Below, piece by piece: positions 44,342 to 52,541 of a stretch of DNA of 64,000 bases (the first letter of the stretch is position 1; each line of letters starts with the position of its first letter). The position numbers were made by a program, and so were the translations under genes. The notes beneath the pieces are model-generated. The model searched no databases, was not told where the DNA came from, and worked only from the letters and a program-made list of their open reading frames with translations. Origin of the DNA: RGIG5612 sp963589005 (GTDB taxonomy: Bacteria > Bacillota > Clostridia > Lachnospirales > Lachnospiraceae); NCBI GenBank assembly GCA_963589005.1, contig CAVAJR010000003.1:57575-121574 (forward strand), given 5' to 3'.

Positions 44342-45196
44342 ATGCAGCAGCCTACACTTGAACAAATATTTGGGACATTCATACCATGGCAGGCTAAGGA
44401 AGGCACCTGGTTTATTAACTTTATGAACGGAAGTGAGAATATCTATCTTCTGGAGGGACATGATAAGGCACTTCTGTTAGATACCGGATGGGGTACGGGC
44501 AATCTGAGAGAATGCGTATCGAGGCTTACGGACAAGCCTCTCATGGTTGCAAATACTCACTTTCATCCGGATCATGCAGCAGGAAACGGAGAGTTTGAGG
44601 AGGTATTCGTAAGTGCAGGATATGTGATTGACGAACCGGCGGTTGCATCGGATTTCAGCCCATTTGATCTGTCCCAATTGCCATATCCGGATTATAAGAA
44701 GACTATATTACATAATGGCGATATTATAGATCTGGGCGGAAGGATCATAGAAGTAATTGAGGCCGGACCTGCACATTGCAACAGCTCTTTATTCTTCCAT
44801 GATAAGACAGAGAATCTTATATTTACCGGCGATGAATTCGAGGCGGCACAGACCATGCTGTACGATAATTCGCATAATCCAAATGCACCATATGATATAC
44901 ATGAACGCATTAAGAATATGAGATCAAATGCAGAAACTATCCTTAGCCTATGTGACAAGAACACTTGGATCTTGCCTAATCATAACGGATTTCCGATTGC
45001 AAGATCATACATCGAAGATTATATAAAACTTGCAGATGCAATATATGCAGGAACCGCGGTCATTGAGGACAAGCTGAATCATCCATACGTGGATATGGAT
45101 CCAAGGGCACCGGAGCTGTGCCGCGTAAGATATGGACTGGTAAGTATTTTTGTTAAGAAGGCTGAGATACTTAAGGTATATGGTTCAAGATGCTAG
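44342..45196 (+). CDS. MBL-fold metallo-hydrolase
   Basis: A 284-residue metallo-beta-lactamase-fold hydrolase. The binuclear metal motif THFHPDHAAG is complete, followed by a His in AGPAHCNSS, Asp in FTGDE and His in ILPNHNG. Cytoplasmic. Such proteins act as lactonases, thioesterases or phosphodiesterases among others. Between glycosidase and rhamnose genes it could open a sugar lactone or hydrolyse an ester, but this is only context. ATG 44342 follows AAGGAGAG; upstream in-frame starts run through the hairpin and are rejected. Confidence 0.85.
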   Translation: MQQPTLEQIFGTFIPWQAKEGTWFINFMNGSENIYLLEGHDKALLLDTGWGTGNLRECVSRLTDKPLMVANTHFHPDHAAGNGEFEEVFVSAGYVIDEPAVASDFSPFDLSQLPYPDYKKTILHNGDIIDLGGRIIEVIEAGPAHCNSSLFFHDKTENLIFTGDEFEAAQTMLYDNSHNPNAPYDIHERIKNMRSNAETILSLCDKNTWILPNHNGFPIARSYIEDYIKLADAIYAGTAVIEDKLNHPYVDMDPRAPELCRVRYGLVSIFVKKAEILKVYGSRC

Positions 45197-45220
45197 TCTC
45201 TAAAACAAATATCGATTCTT

Positions 45221-45313
45221 ATGCGCCATGAACCTTGGCATGCATTTATTGCCGCAAAATGCCTGTGCAGAGTAATCTCCTGCAGTGGGCTGCGCCAGTC
45301 ATATAGCTGGCAT
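45221..45313 (+). repeat. Structured intercistronic repeat, copy R4
   Basis: Keeps CATGAACCTTGGCATGCA and a later CTGCAGTGGGCTGCGCC. The last part is replaced by a short GCCAG / CTGGC hairpin. Starts 24 bases after the MBL stop, upstream of rhaB. Confidence 0.6.
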
Positions 45314-45359
45314 AACTTTATCGTGGGATAGTTGCAATATGAAGACGGGAAGAAACATG

Positions 45360-46763
45360 ATGACGAAATATTATTTGGCAATTGATATCGGGGCATCCAG
45401 CGGAAGACATATGCTGGCATATATGGAAGATGGCAAGTTCAAACTTGAGGAGATCTATCGTTTCGACAATGGCATGGTCAGAGAGAAAGGCAGACTTATC
45501 TGGGACACTAACAGACTGTTTGATGAAATCAAGGAAGGAATGAAGAGATGCTGTGAATTGGGGAAGATCCCATATAGCATGTCTATTGATACCTGGGCGG
45601 TAGATTATGTTCTTCTTGATCAAAATGATGAGATGTTGGGGGATACCTATGCATATCGTGACGACAGAACGAATGGCTGTGATGAACTGGTATACAGATG
45701 CATATCAGAAGATCAGCTTTATGCAAGAACAGGAATCCAGAAGCAGAAATTCAACACCATTTACCAGCTTATGGCAGTAAAACGCGACAATTCAGAGCTT
45801 CTTGATAAGGCTCATAGTCTGTTAATGCTGCCGGATTATTTCCAATTCAAGCTGACAGGTAATAAGATGTCAGAATATACCAATGCCACATCAACTCAGC
45901 TGGTTGATCCTAAAACCGGTCAGTGGGACAGGGAACTGATAGAACTGTTGGGATATCCGTCGGAGGCATTCCTTAAGCTTCATATGCCGGGAACTGAGGT
46001 GGGCGGCTTAAGTATAGATATACAAAATGAAGTTGGATTTAACTGTAAGGTTGTTATGTGCGCCAGTCATGATACTGCATCTGCCGTTATGTCTGTGCCG
46101 GACGAACAGGGCAGCGGTATATATATAAGCTCCGGTACATGGTCGTTGATGGGAGTGGAGCTTAATGAAGCGGACTGCAGTAAGCAGAGCCAAGAGGCTA
46201 ATTTTACAAATGAAGGCGGATATGAGATGCGCTTCAGACATTTGAAAAATATCATGGGTCTGTGGATGATCCAATCAGTGCGAAATGAATTAGGCAGAAA
46301 GCATTCATTTGCTGAGCTGTGCTCCATGGCAGAAGAAAATAAAGATTTTCCGTCCAGAGTTGATGTCAATGATCCGTCATTTCTGGCACCTGAGAGCATG
46401 ATAGTGGCAATAAAGGAATATTGCAAGATGACTGACCAGAGAGAACCTATAACAGTTGGGGAACTGGCAGCTGTTATTTATGAGAGCCTTGCCAAATGCT
46501 ATGGGCAGACAGTAAGAGAGATAGAGCAAGGAAGCTGCAGGCAGTATGACAAAATAAATGTTATAGGCGGAGGTTCTAATGCAGATTACCTGAACATCCT
46601 TACGGCTCAGGCAACGGGCAAAACTGTTTACGCAGGACCGTCTGAAGCAACAGCCATCGGAAATGCTATGGCTCAGATGATCAGCGACGGCGTATTTGAC
46701 TCCTTGAGCGATGCCAGACGCTGCGTAAAGGAATCATTTGATATTAAATGTTTTAATGCTTGA
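45360..46763 (+). CDS. rhaB: Rhamnulokinase
   Basis: A 467-residue FGGY-type kinase that phosphorylates L-rhamnulose with ATP to L-rhamnulose-1-phosphate. N-terminal phosphate loop AIDIGASSGRHML, SIDTWAVDYVLLD and YRDDRTN follow in the rhamnulokinase pattern. The C-terminal domain has YISSGTWSLMGVEL and INVIGGGSNADYLNILTAQATGK. Length matches RhaB (about 480). ATG 45360 follows GGGAAG by 7 bases. rhaA lies 127 bases downstream, then rhaD: the complete rhamnose path to dihydroxyacetone phosphate and L-lactaldehyde. Confidence 0.95.
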   Translation: MTKYYLAIDIGASSGRHMLAYMEDGKFKLEEIYRFDNGMVREKGRLIWDTNRLFDEIKEGMKRCCELGKIPYSMSIDTWAVDYVLLDQNDEMLGDTYAYRDDRTNGCDELVYRCISEDQLYARTGIQKQKFNTIYQLMAVKRDNSELLDKAHSLLMLPDYFQFKLTGNKMSEYTNATSTQLVDPKTGQWDRELIELLGYPSEAFLKLHMPGTEVGGLSIDIQNEVGFNCKVVMCASHDTASAVMSVPDEQGSGIYISSGTWSLMGVELNEADCSKQSQEANFTNEGGYEMRFRHLKNIMGLWMIQSVRNELGRKHSFAELCSMAEENKDFPSRVDVNDPSFLAPESMIVAIKEYCKMTDQREPITVGELAAVIYESLAKCYGQTVREIEQGSCRQYDKINVIGGGSNADYLNILTAQATGKTVYAGPSEATAIGNAMAQMISDGVFDSLSDARRCVKESFDIKCFNA

Positions 46764-46890
46764 ATACAGGCAAATAAATATCACTCGTTATCAGATGCTT
46801 ATCATTGTTTATAGCTAAGTAAATCATTGCAAAATGGCTTTAATATAAGCTTTTTGTGCAAAACAAATAAGAAAGTACAGAGAGAAAATT

Positions 46891-48150
46891 ATGAATACCA
46901 CAGAACGTTACGAATCTGCAAGAGAGATGTTTAGAAGTATCGGTGTTGATACCGACAAGGCCATTGGAATATTAGAAAAGGTGCCGGTATCAATGCATTG
47001 CTGGCAGGGCGATGATGTTATCGGATTCGACCATGACGGCCCTCTTACCGGAGGAATACAGACTACAGGCAATTATCCCGGTAAGGCCAGGACTCCGGAG
47101 GAACTGATGGCAGATATGGACAAGGCAATGTCACTTGTGCCCGGCACTAAGAAGATAAATGTTCATGCCTGCTATGCGATATTTGAAAATGGGGAATTTG
47201 CAGACCGCGATAAATTAGAGCCAAAGCATTTCGCTAAGTGGGTAGAATTTGCCAAGGCAAGAGGAATGGGCCTTGATTTTAATCCTACCTTCTTCTCACA
47301 TCCGATGGTTAAGGACGGACTTACACTCTCAAGCCCGGATCCGGAGGTTCGCAGATTCTGGATAGAACATGGCAAGGCATGTATCAGGATATCACAATAT
47401 TTTGCGGAAGAGACAGGTATACCTTGCGTTATGAATATATGGACAGGTGACGGGTTCAAGGATATCCCGGCTGACCGTATGGGACCTAGAATGAGATATA
47501 AGGATTCTATTGAGGCTATTTTATCTGAGCCATATGACACAGATAAGGTTAAGCCTTGCGTTGAGTCTAAGGTATTCGGAATCGGTGTTGAGTCATATAC
47601 AGCAGGTTCTGCAGAGTTTACCTTGTCACTTGCAGCTATGAATAAGGGCTGTCTGCCGCTGATGGATAATGGCCATTATCATCCGACTGAGGTGGTTTCT
47701 GACAAGATTCCGGCGATGCTGTGCTTCTATCCGGAGATAGCACTTCATGTTACAAGAGGAGTAAGATGGGATTCAGACCATGTATTGCTTCTTGATGATG
47801 AAACTAAGGAAATCGCCAAAGAGATCGTAAGATGCGATGCACTTAACAGAGTATATATTGCGCTTGATTATTTTGATGCAAGCATCAACCGTATATCTGC
47901 ATGGGCTGTTGGCATGAGAAGCATGCAGAAAGCATTGCTGGAGGCATTATGTCTGCCGAGCATGGAACTTAAGAAGCTGCAGGACGAGAGCAATTTCACG
48001 AAACTTATGATCATGCAGGAGGCTGTGAAGATGATGCCTTATGGAGATATCTGGAATTATTATTGCGAGCGAAATGGCATTATAAATGATTTTGATCTGA
48101 GCGATGAAATTGAAAAATACGAAAATGAAGTATTGAAGAAACGTTCATAA
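46891..48150 (+). CDS. rhaA: L-rhamnose isomerase
   Basis: A 419-residue TIM-barrel isomerase converting L-rhamnose to L-rhamnulose. Seen: CWQGDDVIGFD near the start, DFNPTFFSHP, NIWTGDGFKDIPADR, GVESYTAGS, LMDNGHYHPTE (metal His) and RWDSDHVLLLDDE (metal Asp cluster). These are the RhaA active-site blocks in order. GAGAGAAAATT precedes ATG. The 127-base spacer before it contains a loose inverted repeat around TTGCA/TGCAA (46827-46862) that might be an operator, but no firm promoter. Confidence 0.97.
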   Translation: MNTTERYESAREMFRSIGVDTDKAIGILEKVPVSMHCWQGDDVIGFDHDGPLTGGIQTTGNYPGKARTPEELMADMDKAMSLVPGTKKINVHACYAIFENGEFADRDKLEPKHFAKWVEFAKARGMGLDFNPTFFSHPMVKDGLTLSSPDPEVRRFWIEHGKACIRISQYFAEETGIPCVMNIWTGDGFKDIPADRMGPRMRYKDSIEAILSEPYDTDKVKPCVESKVFGIGVESYTAGSAEFTLSLAAMNKGCLPLMDNGHYHPTEVVSDKIPAMLCFYPEIALHVTRGVRWDSDHVLLLDDETKEIAKEIVRCDALNRVYIALDYFDASINRISAWAVGMRSMQKALLEALCLPSMELKKLQDESNFTKLMIMQEAVKMMPYGDIWNYYCERNGIINDFDLSDEIEKYENEVLKKRS

Positions 48151-48203
48151 TTGGTTAAATTGTATCTGAATAATAATTGGAATTTAAATGGAAGGACATT
48201 GAA

Positions 48204-49025
48204 ATGAAAGTATTAGATGCAGAATTCGTTCAGGGTTTTATCAGAATGTGCAATGACGGCTGGGAGCAGGGCTGGCATGAGAGAAACGGCGGCAACCTGT
48301 CATATCGCATTAAGGCTGAGGAGGTCGATTCAATAAGTGAAGAACTTAGATTCGACGGCGTATGGAAAGAGATAGGAACGACTGTTCCTAAGCTGGCAGG
48401 AGAATTCTTCCTGGTTACAGGAAGCGGAAAGTTCATGCGCAATGTAATAATTAAGCCTGATGATTCTATGTGTATTCTTCAAGTTGATGATAAGGGCGAA
48501 AATTACAGAATATGCTGGGGTCTCGTAAATGGAGGCAAGCCTACCAGTGAGCTTCCTAGTCACCTTATGAATCATGAAGTGAAAAAGGAACTTTCAAATG
48601 GCGCATACCGTGTGATCTACCATGCACATCCTACTAATATTATAGCACTTACATTTGTTCTTCCTCTTGAGGATGAAGTTTTTACAAGAGAGCTGTGGGA
48701 GATGGCAACGGAGTGCCCTGTAATATTCCCTAAAGGTGTGGGCGTACTGGGCTGGATGGTTCCGGGCAAGAGAGATATCGCTGTTGCAACCAGTGAATTG
48801 ATGAAAAAATATGATGTTGCGATCTGGGCACACCATGGCATGTTCTGTGCAGGTGAAGATTTTGACCAGACCTTCGGACTTATGCATACGGTTGAAAAAT
48901 CTGCAGAAATATATGTTAAGATGAGGTCTATGAGTCAGACGAAGCTGCAGACTATTACACCTCAGAACTTCAGAGATCTTGCCAAGGACTTTAATATAGA
49001 GCTTCCTGAGAGGTTCCTTAAATAA
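48204..49025 (+). CDS. rhaD: Rhamnulose-1-phosphate aldolase
   Basis: A 273-residue class II aldolase that splits L-rhamnulose-1-phosphate into dihydroxyacetone phosphate and L-lactaldehyde. Zinc ligands are in HAHPTNIIAL (two His) and AHHGMFC; the catalytic Glu is in GGKPTSELPSH. RNGGNLSYR and VTGSGKFM form the phosphate site. ATG 48204 follows GGAAGGA by 7 bases; an upstream TTG at 48177 would cross that site. Last gene of the rhamnose operon, followed by a strong terminator. Confidence 0.96.
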   Translation: MKVLDAEFVQGFIRMCNDGWEQGWHERNGGNLSYRIKAEEVDSISEELRFDGVWKEIGTTVPKLAGEFFLVTGSGKFMRNVIIKPDDSMCILQVDDKGENYRICWGLVNGGKPTSELPSHLMNHEVKKELSNGAYRVIYHAHPTNIIALTFVLPLEDEVFTRELWEMATECPVIFPKGVGVLGWMVPGKRDIAVATSELMKKYDVAIWAHHGMFCAGEDFDQTFGLMHTVEKSAEIYVKMRSMSQTKLQTITPQNFRDLAKDFNIELPERFLK

Positions 49026-49031
49026 TAACTG

Positions 49032-49110
49032 AAAATCCCCCCGCCTGAAAACGCATCTGCCGGGCAATGATCCTCTCGCAAATGCAGCTTATAGGCGGGG
49101 AATTTTGTTT
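49032..49110. terminator. Large terminator between rhaD and a convergent gene
   Basis: CCCCGCCT (49039-49046) pairs with AGGCGGGG (49093-49100), flanked by AAAAT and AATTTTG, around a long loop that can itself fold. It serves rhaD and, read on the other strand, the convergent small gene. Confidence 0.75.
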
Positions 49111-49117
49111 ATCTTAT

Positions 49118-49414
49118 TTATTCGCGAACTGCGTCGAATTCAAATGCACCCATAGGGTTAGAGGATGTGCCGACTAATTTGTCACCATCAATCTTGCCGG
49201 ACAGATTATTAGTCATCTCACCTACAGCTGTCTTAATTGTCATTGAAAATGAGAAATTGGTTCCGTCGAATGTTCCGTTTTCAATAGGTGCAGTAGCACC
49301 ATTAGAAGCATCTGTAGCTGTTCCTTCTAATTTGTCTCCGACTACTTTAATGTCATAATGTGACATCATATCTCCCATAAATGTGTGAACTGTGAAAAGC
49401 CATTTTCCTTCCAT
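49118..49414 (-). CDS. Small beta-rich protein of unknown function
   Basis: A 98-residue cytosolic protein with repeated beta-strand signatures (GDKLEGTA, GTNFSFSM, GKIDGDKLVGTS, PMGAFEFDAVRE). It looks like a compact lipocalin-like barrel found as a stand-alone or added domain in many bacteria. There is no catalytic motif. GGAGGTATCAAA precedes the start. It follows the UROD-like gene on the same strand after 112 bases, so the two may form an operon. It may bind a hydrophobic ligand or cofactor (inference from shape only). Confidence 0.7.
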   Translation of the reverse strand: MEGKWLFTVHTFMGDMMSHYDIKVVGDKLEGTATDASNGATAPIENGTFDGTNFSFSMTIKTAVGEMTNNLSGKIDGDKLVGTSSNPMGAFEFDAVRE

Positions 49415-49526
49415 TTTGATACCTCCGTTTTTTGAGTTTTTATATTACTGTAACTATAATTTTTTGATTTAGCATTGGTTCAGTTAAAATCTAAAACCAA
49501 TATTTTCGATTATGTGAAGCTCTTAA

Positions 49527-50507
49527 TCAGTCGAATTTCAGTGTGCTGTATTGTCCGTACTTTTTGCCCTCGTCATCTATGATTCCGTCTACTCCCGGAA
49601 CTGTGGAGAACATTACAGCAGAAGAACACATGTATCCGCCGCCCTTGCCAAGAAGATCGATCATGTCGCGGACGTGCTGACGGATGGTTTCCTCTGATGC
49701 GCCCTCGGCATCAGTTATTTTAGGCTGGATACCGCCGGCAAATACAAGCTTATCACCGATAGTTTCCTTGAGCATTTTAAGATCATTGGTTGTCTGAACG
49801 CTGTGCCAGCTGTCTACACCTATTTCTACCAGGTCAGGAACGATAGGAGTGATATAACCGCAGCTGTGATGCATGTAATGCATGCCGAGCTCGTGAGCTG
49901 CTGCAGCCATACGACGCTCCGGCTCTTTGTAGAATTGACGCCACATGTCAGGTGACATAAACATCTGATTTTCGCTGCCCCAGTCATCATGCATCATAAG
50001 AAAATCAACATCCAGATATTTCTTTATAAAATAGAACTGTTCAATTCTGTAATCAGCATAGGCATTAACATAATCAGCATATGCTTCCTCATCGTCATAA
50101 GGAGCCATAAGGCCGTTAACGTGTCCCATCATCGCACAGATTCGTTCAAATGCACCGATGTTGCCAACCCAGTAGCCTTGCAGCTGATCCTTCTTAGACC
50201 ACATTGCCTTGGTTCTCATGGCAGCAGCTTCCCAATCCTTGTCCTTACAGCTCTTGAACTTGATCTTGTCAGGCCATTGCGTAATATCATCGAATAATTC
50301 GATGCCCGGTTTAACATGAGACATCAATTCTCTGTGGTTAGGGTCTATTTCCCATTCAAGACCGAAATCATCCGGGCCACTCATGAACAGACATCTGTCA
50401 TTAATCTCGGGGCAGATGATCATCTGAGAGGCAGTATTGATCATAGGAACCCATTCCGGCTGCTTGTGCGACCAGCATATCTCCATATTCTCACGTTCTG
50501 TTAACAT
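49527..50507 (-). CDS. Uroporphyrinogen-decarboxylase-fold methyltransferase (MtaA-like)
   Basis: A 326-residue UROD-superfamily protein. HHSCG (His-x-Cys) and a later MCSSA Cys are in the places of the zinc ligands of MtaA-type corrinoid methyltransferases, and the front is EICWSHKQPEWVPM. True HemE residues are not seen and no haem genes are nearby, so methyl transfer or an O-demethylase role is likelier. No corrinoid protein or MtaB partner is encoded in the window. GGAGGATTTATAGA lies before ATG. It is divergent from the PucR-type regulator at 50821, its probable controller. Confidence 0.8.
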   Translation of the reverse strand: MLTERENMEICWSHKQPEWVPMINTASQMIICPEINDRCLFMSGPDDFGLEWEIDPNHRELMSHVKPGIELFDDITQWPDKIKFKSCKDKDWEAAAMRTKAMWSKKDQLQGYWVGNIGAFERICAMMGHVNGLMAPYDDEEAYADYVNAYADYRIEQFYFIKKYLDVDFLMMHDDWGSENQMFMSPDMWRQFYKEPERRMAAAAHELGMHYMHHSCGYITPIVPDLVEIGVDSWHSVQTTNDLKMLKETIGDKLVFAGGIQPKITDAEGASEETIRQHVRDMIDLLGKGGGYMCSSAVMFSTVPGVDGIIDDEGKKYGQYSTLKFD

Positions 50508-50820
50508 TCTATAAATCCTCCTATTAATGTGCTGTTGTCACAATCAATTGCTGAATCAGAAACTATTGTGCATGGACGGCGCACCTTACTGCGAGAAATA
50601 TATCAATAAAGGCAATTTCAAGCAGGGAGCTGCGTTAATGTTCCTGGCACAACAGAGCAGATCAATAATGACAGCGAAAATTGTATTTTATAAACTTAGT
50701 AAATTAGTATTTACAGCGTAAGAATATCATTGCATTGATCATTTTGTCATTGGCTGTACAAATTGAAAATGATGATATATAGTTGTGCTATCAGCACAAT
50801 AAACTTAAGGATGTGAACGC
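50508..50820. other. 313-base divergent spacer
   Basis: Must hold promoters for the UROD-like gene (minus) and the PucR-type regulator (plus). A short ATG frame at 50527-50721 has no ribosome site and no recognised match. The only clear structure is the inverted repeat at 50783-50799, listed separately. Confidence 0.4.
50783..50799. promoter_or_regulatory. Perfect inverted repeat, candidate operator
   Basis: TTGTGCT-ATC-AGCACAA, a 7-base perfect palindrome 21 bases before the PucR-type gene start, within the spacer shared with the UROD-like gene. Position suits autoregulation. Confidence 0.45.
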
Positions 50821-52296
50821 ATGAACCTGGAGATAATTAGCAGCTTACTTGAAAAATATGTGATAAAGGGAATATCAGTCAAGGAATATGATACGTCAGA
50901 CTTTTATCTGCTTGATGAAGATTCAGAAGATCTTGATAAAACTGTTTACATTGCTGCTGGCACAATTGACAGCAGACGATTCAAAAAGTCGATGATCATA
51001 ATCACCAATGTCGGCAGAAAGATAACCGAAAGCAAGAAGAAACTCCTGGGCAGAAATTATATTATTCTGGAGCAAGGATCTTTAACTCAGGTATACAACA
51101 GCCTTGCGCATGCCAAGTCTCACCTGGACAATCTGAGGCTTGCGCTTAAGTCGGCAAGGGATAATCAGGAAATCATCGATATCTCAACCAGAATGTTAGG
51201 CGTTCCATTCTTCTATCTGGATTCAAGTTATAGGATTCTGGCTATAGCCAAGGATTTTTTGATTCCCGGCGATCCGGAATGGAAGCATATGATAGAGAAG
51301 GGCTTCTTGTCACCGGCAAATGCCAGACTCATGCAGGAAAGCGGTGATATGAATATGCTGGCGGGAACTACAGAACCTGTCTACTATAATGCATATTATT
51401 ATCCTTTTCCTTCCATAGTATGCAATATACTTAAAAATGATCAATATTATGGCCGCATTAACAGACTATGCGTAGACCATGATCATTCACCGGTAGCATT
51501 TGAAGAATGCCGCATAATTGTTGAGGAATTATCACGTCTGGCCAGTCATGACGATAGTCTTCCATATGCAGACATTCTGGAGAATATGATCAAGGATCTC
51601 CTGAATGGAATGTCTGTATCAGAGGAGTTAGTTCGAGATCGGCTGCTGCGGCATAATGCGTCGCTTCACAGATTTTGTCAGGTCGCCTGCATTGAGATTC
51701 CGGAAACCTCCGACCCACAGGTCTATACTTATTATCTGAATCTTGCCAGCAGGGTTTTTGTAGGTGAGCAGGCTGTAACCTTATTATTTGATTCGAAGAT
51801 CGTTATTATCTTTCATGCAGACAGTGAGGCGGGATTTTCTCCGCTGATATTTAAGCTTAAATCATTTGTATCGTCCCAGAATCTTAAAGGCACTGTAAGT
51901 ATGATCTTCCGTGAGTATAGCCAGATCAAGGGATATTACAGTCAGGCATCAGCTGCACTTGAAGAATGCGCAGAACGGGAATGCATATTGATGAAGGACA
52001 TATATGTTGACCGTGTTTTGTCGTATATTCCGAATGAGCAGAGACTTTACATGATCTCGAATGATATTAAGGAGCTGACATATAGGCAGAAGGAATATTC
52101 ATTTCCGCTTACAGATACCCTCGAGATGTATCTTAGCTGCAACTGCAGCCTTCAGCAGACCGCCGATAAAATGTTCATACATAAGAATACTATGACATAC
52201 AGACTTAATATCATAAGAGAAATTATAGACGCCGACCTATCTGATGAGAATGACAGGTTGATTCTTGCACTGTCGATAAGATTGGCGAAAAAGTGA
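50821..52296 (+). CDS. PucR/CdaR-type transcriptional regulator
   Basis: A 491-residue regulator. The N-terminal 250 residues look like a PucR-type sensor region. The C-terminus has the PucR helix-turn-helix (about 430-490): LEMYLSCNCSLQQTADKM then FIHKNTMTYRLNIIREI. A GGDEF-like domain typical of CdaR proteins probably lies between. AAGGATGTG precedes ATG. Divergence from the UROD-like methyltransferase gene suggests it controls that gene; the ligand is unknown. Confidence 0.87.
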   Translation: MNLEIISSLLEKYVIKGISVKEYDTSDFYLLDEDSEDLDKTVYIAAGTIDSRRFKKSMIIITNVGRKITESKKKLLGRNYIILEQGSLTQVYNSLAHAKSHLDNLRLALKSARDNQEIIDISTRMLGVPFFYLDSSYRILAIAKDFLIPGDPEWKHMIEKGFLSPANARLMQESGDMNMLAGTTEPVYYNAYYYPFPSIVCNILKNDQYYGRINRLCVDHDHSPVAFEECRIIVEELSRLASHDDSLPYADILENMIKDLLNGMSVSEELVRDRLLRHNASLHRFCQVACIEIPETSDPQVYTYYLNLASRVFVGEQAVTLLFDSKIVIIFHADSEAGFSPLIFKLKSFVSSQNLKGTVSMIFREYSQIKGYYSQASAALEECAERECILMKDIYVDRVLSYIPNEQRLYMISNDIKELTYRQKEYSFPLTDTLEMYLSCNCSLQQTADKMFIHKNTMTYRLNIIREIIDADLSDENDRLILALSIRLAKK

Positions 52297-52541
52297 TCAT
52301 TTATGCAGCTGTTCATGCGGCAGAGGACTTAACTGAAAGTAATACTGGAAAATTGACTTAAAAAGTTATAGAATTATGTTGCTGTATTTTGGCTGAGCAG
52401 TATTATAAGCACAATTAAGTGATACAGCTGACACTAAAGATAGATCATGAAGTCGTAAACATATATCTCTGGCGTTCATATTAGATATATAACCGAAGCT
52501 TGATAAGAGATATTATGCGGCGGACTCGGAGGAAATTAGAT

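Noticed and set aside
48594..49067. A 157-codon minus-strand frame over rhaD and its terminator
   Set aside because: Runs through the terminator hairpin and is antisense to the zinc-binding motifs of rhaD.
49527..50507. UROD-fold gene as hemE
   Set aside because: No haem biosynthesis genes nearby, and the His-x-Cys and Cys pattern fits MtaA-like methyltransferases.
50527..50721. Small open frame in the divergent spacer
   Set aside because: No ribosome site and no recognised family; kept only as a note in the spacer entry.
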